A stretch of 64,000 nt of DNA from Penicillus capitatus. Taxonomy: Eukaryota > Chlorophyta. Positions 54,601-62,700 of the stretch are shown here, in pieces. The stretch lies in NCBI GenBank assembly GCA_965649825.1, contig OZ287696.1, positions 2,108,001 to 2,172,000 on the forward strand, written 5' to 3'. Every line of letters starts with the position of its first letter. Within the stretch, counting starts at the first letter, position 1. The notes below the pieces were generated by a model. That model was given only the letters and a program-made list of their open reading frames with translations, was not told the DNA's origin and did not search any database. The position numbers were made by a program, and so were the translations under genes.

Positions 54601-55151
54601 GGGAGCCAGTATCAGAGCCAAGATCCCCGCCATTGGAGCATTCTCTGTTTTCAACACGCGATATTGTTCAAGAACAGCCACAAAATGTCTCGAACCAGTT
54701 GCCTCGGACGAAGAAAGTGCAACAGTGGGATCCTTTGATGAAGCAGACCCGAAGAGTATCGTCGGAGAGTTCCATGCAAAGACCAGGTGTCACAGTGGCT
54801 CGAATAGACCAAGGAAAACGACCGAGCCTCGATTTCGCTAGACAGAATCGGATGCCAATGCCGAGGCCAAAGGCAGAACAGAAGATGGTGGAATCCGACC
54901 TTTTCAAAAATAAGCCATCGACAAGTCATCACTTCTCCCCTGATGATCCAGTGGAAGATGATCCGCCATCGCAGTCATCTCCCGACAGACATCAACGCCT
55001 TTCCAATGACAATCCGCCAAACGAGGAGGAGAAGAAGCCAGAAGAGAGGAATCCGAAGAGAAAGAAAGGAAATTTGATTGTGTCGTGTGCGCTCTATGTT
55101 CTCGGAGGAATAGCGGTGACTGTGTTTTTCTTGAGAAAGAGAGGGGGTTAG
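51642..55151 (+). CDS. 1169-residue disordered, tail-anchored protein
   Basis: A single uninterrupted exon of 3.5 kb, unusual in this intron-rich window. Residues 1-320 are very rich in Lys, Ser, Thr and Pro (KKSTTKTTTTTDTKKGL, SPIPKGVAPRSKS). Residues about 330-900 are acidic with Ser/Asp/Glu tracts, including a Ser-Leu-Asp repeat near 590-660 (DQDSLDLDRAPSVDRASLDS). Residues 930-1140 contain two WDPL motifs (LWDPLQRRRTPT and QWDPLMKQTRR) and Pro-rich stretches. The end is basic (PEERNPKRKKGN) followed by a single hydrophobic helix (LIVSCALYVLGGIAVTVFFL) and RKRGG, a C-tail anchor. It should face the cytosol from the ER, mitochondria or another membrane. No known domain; a linker or cytoskeletal adaptor role is speculative. 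The GCG-like codon use and lack of introns differ from its neighbours. Confidence 0.85.
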   Translation: MMKGTKKKTGEGTEKPAKKPGLLSRRPKSAASKESTVEKKEKEPVDAKKSTTKTTTTTDTKKGLNKRSSKENVELPGRSQSETAKKATAKSTAPKTGAVKSEKSIGVKPKLDRTSAPPGPKNTSSTPSPTAAKKAVKSVRTPTKSPSPIPKGVAPRSKSESSKTSPSLSEISSSKTPKAAKETTTKTKTPTAGSTPPLPKGSGKKGLTSSSAKTVSPVPKPKAAPGEKEKKSKSGFVKTLTKIKNAVTPRDKKAKQASSVKSQSVSSRSDRSALSDRRVSQSPAPVAKPRRLSTSSAGSGRSPSVSEKSLDKKVGKLKKNTSESPSISSTLSPAVESKVEVDVAKAHAEGGSVTPVVTVESKVEPAELAGGDDQGVPSESPIVEETIDEESVREPLSEAEIKGQNDDPIEPSLRVTAEELIPPGSSRGLSPARSYGATEMEPPTTMSTRPQSSRSFNSGSPEESGPQQDVLSNNESTMSKEPVKTEADNEDQPPEDSSIKNDLEKQTEEETSSLIQNQDTAPLDAMASEDSKVELGEEPVIAKVADRSLPIDAEVTVTQALGERPFIHDTALEDISETKVFVDSLADPHSTALDTPVTTEALLDEENTAASHQESLDVDGGSDQDSLDLDRAPSVDRASLDSHEDHRSDRSSLDIGKASASDKTSTRMEGGDDDVVSVGGDIDSVDGASLRGSDDDGSLGEVSMEITDAFSDDRSSLEMSDIPVAEPSGTKEERRQSIDALLKRTEAIIHDAARDSTKVVGRALPTLETPTTNLSAIAELHASMPPETKALLERAKPDTESIGSLPDAEEIPDDIAKMDDLDGFSEPRSPTAQYEEMDKESAELTTPRDEYPDYESLGSPSWSSHQPFPSDGELDDLGSTPDPSYLSEGDENAAAMDLGVMTPPTEPPVSSAPPPVHQAVAQPMPDLTKEAPAQAAMTSAMKTPPLWDPLQRRRTPTPTQKLQVRSQSAESPSPKVEKEPDVPAMEGEPVSEPRSPPLEHSLFSTRDIVQEQPQNVSNQLPRTKKVQQWDPLMKQTRRVSSESSMQRPGVTVARIDQGKRPSLDFARQNRMPMPRPKAEQKMVESDLFKNKPSTSHHFSPDDPVEDDPPSQSSPDRHQRLSNDNPPNEEEKKPEERNPKRKKGNLIVSCALYVLGGIAVTVFFLRKRGG

Positions 55152-55724
55152 TCTATCTGTCGTCTTGAAGGGATATGGTCATTGTTCGTCAATGAAGAAG
55201 AATAAGAAGAAGAAAGATAGCATAAGATATCCGTTTCAGTTTTTCACCGATACTTGTTGTCTGTTCTCAAGGCGAAAGCCTTTTCCTGACCCCGACTTTT
55301 CTCCTGCGTCCAAAACCTGATGGACTCTAAACTTCATCGTATTTTTACCCTTTCTCTCAACATCGCCTCACATTTTCAACAGTTTCCCGCTTTTGTGTGT
55401 CGAACAACGTTCCAAGGAATTATCACTTGTGTTTAGCACTCAACAAGAGCATCCCATGTGTACAGGATGTTGCGCTGGCAGGTAGTCGGGCACAGTGCAT
55501 TCGTGCATTGCTGTTGACCAGAAATTTAATGCATCTATCCCATTTGACTGATTCACTGGCCACTGTTCGCACAACGCAGCCAAGTCTGACGCATGACGAA
55601 AGGTATATTCCGCAGAGAGAACGGTGTCCAATAACGACGATACCCGGACAAGACAGATAGCACGCACGACCTGCTTCGAAGCTTCGGTATCTGTTTCCCA
55701 CTCTATTCTGCACCGTCGCGTTTC
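55152..55724. other. Intergenic between tail-anchored protein and papain-fold protein
   Basis: About 570 bp. An A/G-rich run (GAAGAAGAATAAGAAGAAG) is near 55191-55215 in the 3' UTR of the upstream gene. Overlapping frames at 55397-55713 on both strands look accidental. Confidence 0.4.
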
Positions 55725-57048
55725 ATGCCTCTTCGAATCTTTGGGCGGAGTTTACCGCCAACCATTCTCTCCTCTCTGGAAAATGCAAATGATTCTGAAC
55801 AAACACTCGGAACTTCGAAGCTGGAAGTGTTTATCGGGACACGGCTCTTTCGCGAATGCGGTGGTCCGATAGGGAGACGGCTGCCAATTCAGTTCAAGGA
55901 ATTTGCGAGAACCTGTGGTGCCTGTCACTACCTTGTCCTCTTTCGATCTCCAAATGGATCTATGGTGCGGTTCGATTTTGGGCCGACTGGAGGAGATGTC
56001 TATGGCAATCCCTTCGGCATCCGACTCCCCCGTCTGGGTTCGAAGACCAACGCCAACTGTGTACCTGGAGAAATAAGAGAAACACAGGTGCCGTGCAAAC
56101 ACACCTCTGCCACAGTCATCTCATCTATCGAGTGATCTATGTGCAGGTGACAGAACTGCCGGCGGATTATGTATACGTGGGCACCACAGATCTGCAACTG
56201 GAAGATATTCACCGATTCAATTCGGAACAGTCCGTCGACTATGAGCTTCACAAGAACGACTGCAGGTATCTTTGCCAGAAATACACATCCATGGATGCTG
56301 ATGGTGGCCACTGTGTTCCGCAACCAGACACTACGTCAACAAGTTAACAGAGTATGCGACTGGGATCGAGAGTATTGCTTCTTACTGTGTGCGCACCCGT
56401 TTCAATCTCGTCAAGGACGAGACTCCCCTCTGGAGCCTGTGCATGATCCGAATGTTCCAAGTCGTGTCCGATGTCCGTCAGTGGCAACGCGTCAAGGCAG
56501 CAGGCAATGCAACAGCTGCTGTTGTCCTGGCACTTGTCGGACCCTCATTTGCTCGTCGCGTCAACGCTGTTGTCCATTGTGCCATACGACACTCGATCGC
56601 TGTCCAAGTGCCACCAGAGAAGATGGTTGCGCGTCCAGCGCGCCGTGCAGCAGTGGCAGCCGTGGCTACTGTGGCAGCAACCTGGGAAGAGCGACCCATT
56701 CTCAAGAGCATCATCGATATCGGTGGTAGTTTCAATGAGCGCACGAGATCGTTTTTCATGGCGGCTGGCTCTATCTTCTCTTCCGTTCGTCGTAATGTTG
56801 TTCCTTTCCGAATCGGTCCAGCCCGCATCATTGCGGCAAGATCTGCTGCACAGCCGTTCCCTTTCTACGGAATGGCCGTTGTGCGTCGGATGTCAGGAAG
56901 ATCTCTTTCTTTTCTGTCGACATCATTATTTCGCCCATTCGTTTCTCTCCAACTTGATCACAGAAGTATCCAGTATCCTTCTGGCCCTCGACGACCTCTT
57001 GGATCTAAAGGGCGTCGCCATCAACTGTCTGTTCCTATGTCCATTTAA
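55725..57048 (+). CDS. Permuted papain-fold (PPPDE/LRAT-like) protein with long C-terminal extension
   Basis: Three exons in phase: 55725-56087, then VTELPADYVYVGTTDLQLED after a 59-nt intron, then HYVNKLTEYATGIESIASYC after a 62-nt intron, to TAA at 57046-57048. The putative catalytic pair has the order His then Cys expected for circularly permuted papain folds: His in CGACHYLVLFRSPNGS and Cys in YELHKNDCRHYVNKL. FDFGPTGGDVYGNPFG lies between. The family could be a deSUMOylase/deubiquitinase-like PPPDE or an LRAT-like acyltransferase. Residues after 200 are Ala/Arg/Val-rich with long helices (AAVVLALVGPSFARRV, AAVAAVATVAATWEER) and could be membrane-associated. N-terminus MPLRIFGRSLPPTILSS. 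Confidence 0.6.
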
Positions 57049-57593
57049 ATGGCTGTGACTTTTATATGTTATGTTCTGACTAAGGACACGGGTGTGTCTG
57101 TTGTCTTCCTGCCCAATTTCCAAGAAAGCAACACTAAGAGTCCCATCAATTCCTTTAAATTCACTCTTGCAGTGCCAAACACAAAAAGAGATTACGCGTT
57201 TTCGGTGGTGGTGGGTGTGGTGGTGGTCATTCTTGCATGGATTGGTATTCTTGTATTTGTTGACGCATTCCCATACTGTTGTTGTATGGACACAGTTATT
57301 GCTGTCGTCTGTCCAAAAGCTGCCCATTCGCAAATTGAAACTCATTTTCATCTACAGGTCCACGTGTCCAATGTTAACGTCACAAATGTTCCCAATACAC
57401 TTGAATAATTGCCACGTGTTTTATCATCTTGTACAGTAAGTCGTCCATTCAATCCATGATCGAACATGAGACCAACATGTCTCCGACCACTGATTGTTGA
57501 TACCTCAAAAAGACCTGTTCCGAAAATCTTCAAGTACTGTAAGAGGATATCTGGAAAAGAAGTGGATAAGGAAGTGGTTGGCTGTTAAACCGT
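57049..57593. other. 3' intergenic region with a GT-rich tract
   Basis: About 545 bp between two convergent genes. A GTGGTGGTGGG-type tract lies at 57205-57232. A 119-codon plus frame starts directly after the preceding stop and includes a hydrophobic run (FSVVVGVVVVILAWIG) encoded by this tract; it is more likely 3' UTR than a gene. Confidence 0.4.
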
Positions 57594-59029
57594 CTACTCC
57601 AGATTGGTAGACTTCAAGAGCATGTCCGCTTCCGAAATGCCCAGTTCGTGCTGAACCAACAGACAGACCGTCTCAAATAGCATCCAAAGGGCAGACTCGT
57701 AGGCAGAACCGAGTGGTAGAAAACGATCCATCGAAAGCAATGGGTCTCCACTCTGTTGCTGTGGATGAAGTTTGACTGGCTGCGTCGCGGATGCTGGCAC
57801 TGGTGGGGCAGGGATGCGGATCACACTCTCTGCAAAGGGTACAGGAGCTGTCCGATGTGACGTCAGCACCAGGACATGTGCCTTGGCACGAATACCAGCT
57901 AAACAGATGGCATTCACCTGCAGAGACAATGCATGAATGCTGCCTGTGGACTCGCACAAAGCACTAGAACATTACTGTGTTGAAGAAGCTCGGACCGGCG
58001 CTTGCCAGCAGAAGATCCCGAGGTCCAATGATCGGCATGGAAGTTTCGCCAATGAGATGAGCATCCAGTCCTAATTGCTTCAAGCGTATCACGAATGCTT
58101 GTAAAGCGCATCTCTCGCGTCCAATTCCGTAGCAGCAGATCTTCTGACGACGAATCAATTCTGACGTCAAGAATCGCACGTCCGTAGACGATGTCTGCAA
58201 CAAGGCATTGGAGACCTCTGCCAATGCCATCTTCATGATGCGCCGAACGTCATCCACCACCTACACAACGGACGATATCTGTTGCGTGTGTGTCCATCAT
58301 CGATGAGTGACCTGTCGAGGAGGCTGATCCGCCTGTCGCTTCACTCTCTTCGGCGCAAATAGATGATAGTTTGCTGTCAGTCCATGCATGGCGGCCTCCG
58401 TGGACAGCATTGTGATTTCGGCGCTCGACGGCACCTGCGTAAGCATAGTGGCCGTGGACGTCGCTTGTCCACTCGATGCTGAGCGTTTTGTGCGTGCGAG
58501 TCTGTTTTTGAGCCAGACACAGACCTGCGTCTCCGTCGCTTCGCCTGCACTCCGCACAGCTGCGAATAACTCAGGCGACGCCTTGGAGAAACCTGCAGAT
58601 GCGACCTGAGACAAACCTGTGGGTGAAATGCTGCGCACCTGCGTTGAAATGTCTCTCGAGTAGCGTCAGCTGTTGACTATTCGGTCTCCACCTCTGTCTA
58701 GGCACCGACGGACAGCTCACTGGTATTCCAGGCGCCGGATCAAGCTTCGGTTCTGGGTACATGTGTGGCGCAACGTACACGTGAACCTGTCCCGTCGTGA
58801 AATCGTGAAAGATGCGCCCCGGCAGTTCTCTTCGCAACGGCAGCTCCTCAAACGTCGTGAATGGCGGCAGATCTTTTTCTCCTTCCGTTTCTCCACTCGA
58901 TACCAACAGACTCAACGTATCGTCTATGACATGGCCTGTCTCGCCGTCCGGGTGCGTTACGCTGTCTCCTCTGCTGAGAGAAGGCGGCGAATCCGGGGCG
59001 TCGTGTTCGTCGTCCATCTGTTCAGACAT
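57594..59029 (-). CDS. Homeodomain-SIS fusion (plant-type 6-phospho-3-hexuloisomerase-like domain)
   Basis: Four exons: 58639-59029, 58312-58592, 57976-58260 and 57594-57917. Introns of 46, 51 and 58 nt all join in phase, giving 426 residues. Residues 1-108 are acidic and disordered. Residues about 111-167 form a homeodomain: RQRWRPNSQQLTLLERHFNA, then SPELFAAVRSAGEATETQVC and VWLKNRLARTKR. Trp48 and Asn51 are kept, with Leu49, Lys50 and Leu53. A linker ends QADQPPRQ and runs straight into VVDDVRRIMKMALAEVSNAL. The SIS domain has ICCYGIGRERCALQAFVIRL, DAHLIGETSMPIIGPRDLLL and ASAGPSFFNTVNAICLAGIR, then FLPLGSAYESALWMLFETVC and the end MLLKSTNLE. These follow plant 3-hexulose-6-phosphate isomerase-like proteins. 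The HTH-plus-SIS logic recalls bacterial RpiR regulators. Alternatively these are two adjacent genes, but no separate start codon precedes the SIS part in frame. Confidence 0.8.
58265..58640 (-). other. Splice junctions joining homeodomain to SIS domain
   Basis: The homeodomain is split by a 46-nt intron (58593-58638, GTGCGC...CTGCAG). The homeodomain part and the SIS part are joined by a 51-nt intron (58261-58311, GTCACT...TGTGTAG). Reading through the second intron instead gives VTHR and a TGA stop, so splicing decides between a short homeodomain-only protein and the fusion. Both introns have the normal size for this genome. Confidence 0.7.
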
Positions 59030-59785
59030 GGCGAGGAAAAGACCGCGGCGTTTGGCGCCAAAGACGTCTGCTGCGTTGTACCCCTTAGTCGTCGCCGTTA
59101 TCCGATTAATCTCGGTTACGTGAAGCTAACAAGGCGTTCGAGCGTACTTATACTTGAGGCGGTTTTCATCTTATATCCTTCTGATCCGACATTAATCCGA
59201 ACGAACGAACAAACGAACGCACACACCAACCCGTGCTTGTCAAGCCGTTGTTATTTGCGAGCTGCATGGCGTCAGTCGACTTCGCCTTCTTTTTGATCGT
59301 TGTGGGTCTTCTTGGAACAAGGCCGTCGGTAAAGGTCGGGGTGTCCCGTTTCGCGTTTTGCGAGTGGGGGATATGTGCATGATGGGGGTCCCTGTAGGTT
59401 GTTTGTGCTTGTCCGGAGAATGAAACGAGAAGCTGCGTACAGATTGGATCAACAGAGATACACTTTCAAAACAAACTTCAGTTGGAGAATCCAAAATGCA
59501 AAACATCTCAAACACCGCAAACGCTGAAAATGTACTGGAAGCTGCCTGATACCGAGAACGCTCCAACCCACTTTGTCCAGTGCTTTCTTTTTCCACTCGA
59601 AAGGGTCGAAATCATGGCAAGCTCATCCCAATCGATGGCCTTTTGGGGAATGTCCGATGCGGTAGATCAATCGAACAGATTTGACTTTCATAAGTTCATC
59701 CGAAGAAGCATTTAAGGGGGTGCGTGTGTTCCTGATCGAAGAGATCCTCACACGATCGTACAACATCGGCTGTATTTTTTAGGTC
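59030..59785. promoter_or_regulatory. Divergent upstream region of HD-SIS and the surface-protein gene
   Basis: About 750 bp between the HD-SIS start (-) and the next plus-strand gene. It contains a (GAAC)n-like simple repeat near 59198-59215. A 77-codon plus frame (59482-59715, MASSSQSMAFWGMSDAVDQS region) could be a first exon of the following gene, but I could not join it. Confidence 0.4.
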
Positions 59786-62700
59786 TTGCATTCGGCGGCC
59801 GTTTTGGCGAACTCCAAGAAGATGTTGTGGAAATGCGATATGAGCATTCGTCATGGAATCTGGATTCCTTTTCTCGGCTATTCACTCTCAGATGCTGTTG
59901 CCGAGGGCGGTGGGCTATCCGTTGTTGAAGTCAGCTTCAGCTTTGGATGCTGCTTGATGTCTTTAGATGTTCGAACGTGGGTGTTCTCTGAAGTTGACAA
60001 GCGCACAAGAATTGTACGATCTCAAGTGCTCTCTGTCGAACCTTCTCTATTGGAAGCCTCTTCGACGAGGGACATCATCATTCATGTGCGTCAATTATCG
60101 GCAGATGAAGGTCTTTGTGTCGTCTAACGAGTGTGCCCTGTCAAGGGGCGATTTCTGCATTCTGCTGTCGCCTGTCAAGTCATCCCCAAGAGTCACGGGA
60201 GACCTTCTGGCCCAGTTGATGGAATCCTGGTCAATTCTACTGTCGCATCATGCAACATACAAGTAACCGACAGCCGTGCCTGTGGAACAGTGTTGTTTGA
60301 TTGATTGGATTGCAGGGAGAGGAAGGCAGAGCCACTCTGGTGGTTTCATGGGAAGGCGATTGTTCTGAAGAATTTGAAATAGAATTCTTAACCCGGCCCC
60401 GAGTTGTGCAGATCATTCCATCCATCTTACCTGCATACGGAAGAAGCCCGCTGAAAGTTCATCTGAGTTCAGGACGACCGAATGCTGAGAATGAGATTGC
60501 CCTATTCCTGCCCGCGCAGGTATCTACTACAGTTGTAGGCACTGACGAATTTAATAACTTCGACAGGCCGCCCCAGCAATTCGGCTAGACTGCTTGCCGA
60601 ATCGCACCTTTGACGGAAGCTTCAGTATCTTGTCTGATAAGGACTGGGAGGCGTCGTTCTCCATCAGAGGGCTGTCCTCGGCTCTTGACAACAGCCACTG
60701 CAACGTGTCTTTGTCGCTCAACGGCAAACATTTCTTCTCAGCAAACCATGTCCACTTCATCCGTCGCAGCATCTGGTCCACTTTTGTCCTGGTGTTTAGA
60801 GCGTTCAAGTGAAAGGACCCTTTGTCAGATTTCTTTCTATGAAGCACGGTGTGGCAGTCGATGGAGAGACACAGTTAATGGTGGAACTCGATAACCCAGT
60901 CTCCGTTGAGGTTGCCGTTTCACTCAAGATCACTGCTCGCAATAATGATTCGGAGAATGTGATTTTGCGGGAACCGACGGTCACTTGGAAGGCAGGGGAG
61001 ACGGGCATCAAGCATTTCACGGTGCTTCACAAGGGCAGACATCAAAACAGAAGGAAGCCTATGCAATTTGTCGGAATGCTCCACAATGCCGTGCATTGTT
61101 CCATTGATCATCGACATGAAAACATGACACTCGTTGTCATTGAGAACGAAGAGTTTCCTGTCTTTCGCAGTCCATTGCTTCAGGTTCCCACCATATACTG
61201 CACATTCTGATGGTTTATCGTTTTTTCATTTGATCAGGTGCTATACCCACCATCATCTGAAACAATTGCAGTCAATGTCACTCTTGCACAAGGATCTGAT
61301 CGACTGAAATCTGTCATAGCATACAGAACGTACCTGCATCAACGAAACGCAGGTGAGAGGCTAAACGATTGATCCATGCTAATTGAGCTGCTGTATGGAC
61401 TGAAGGATGCAATGAACAGAACAGAGCAGACTTGATTCCAGAAATGACAGGCCGCCTTTATTGGAAGCGGGGAGATGTTCAGAGAACTATTGTGCTGCCT
61501 GTGCACTGGGATAACATTGACTACTGCGATGCCATCGAAGTGCATTTGGTACTCAAAGGCATCGAAATGGCATCCGTGGAAAGGGAGGATTCCATCGTGG
61601 CCGTCATTTACGGCACTCCAGAAGGATTCTGCAATCCAGGTCTTCCCAATCGGCAATCATTTTCCACCAACTGTCCTATCCAAAGGGACGGTACTCGAGA
61701 AACGTCGTCGAAGAGAACTGCCATTCGAATTGAACAGAGCAGAGGATATCTCGTTGGACGATGTGAAGATCGAAGGTGACAACCGTGTCCAATGAACAGA
61801 ATACTCGATCGTCCTCTTCTCCAGGGCACGATTCTGACAGTGGAGAGCTCATGGAAACAGCACTGGTCCCACCGTTTCTCGTCAATCGACTGAACTACAC
61901 AGCTATGATTCCCTACGAATTTGTTTCGACAAAGATGTTGCTCTGGAACAAAGGCGTCTCGACAGTAGAATCGAAAGAGTGATTCTTTAAAATGATAGGT
62001 TGATATAGGACATCCGTATCAATGATCTGTCGTGTTCCATCGAAGAAGAGCTTCGGTGGAGAAAGAGCGTTGGAGCTACAAGACCTGCGCTTCAGGCAAA
62101 GGTTCTGTTTGGAGACGACATGCAACACTGCGCTCTGCAGGTGCATCATTTGTCGCCTAAGAACAACACCGGATGTACACGTGTCCTTCTGCAGATCATG
62201 AGTTTGGACTTTCGAGAGAGAACAGGGATGCAGGACAACTTCGATGAGATCAGTCTAGAAGATGAAGACTTGGAAGATGTGACAGCACTTTCCTCCCAAA
62301 TGGCTCCGCCGTTTGAAATGGAACGGTATACGACGACTTTTCACGTGGATATCTTGAAGCTTAGTGACCCGAATGCTGCTCGTCTGCTGTCCGTCGAAGC
62401 TCGAAACGCAACACATGTGATTGTGCTCTGTGGACCACCAGAGCCATCTCAACACAACCGAGTGCGTGCGTTCAGCTGCATAGGTTTCTTGAACAATGTC
62501 CTTTCTGCAGGACTCAGGCAGTAAAACGGCATTTGTGAGGATTGAAGGCTACCCAAAAAGACACTGTCGTGCCGAAAGAATCAATTACATTCGTGAAACC
62601 TTGATTGGAGATAGACTGTTGATCATACCGAGACGGCTACAGCCTGAAACGCCCTCAACCAGAATCGAAGTCTCAGGTCAATTCCTCGAAGACATCCACC

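Noticed and set aside
51736-54907. Long minus-strand frames opposite the tail-anchored protein (up to 204 codons).
   Set aside because: They are antisense shadows of a low-complexity, codon-biased exon and have no recognisable content.
57049-57439. A 119-codon plus frame with a hydrophobic segment directly after the papain-fold gene.
   Set aside because: The hydrophobic run is encoded by a GT-rich simple tract and there is no other protein-like feature; it is probably 3' UTR.
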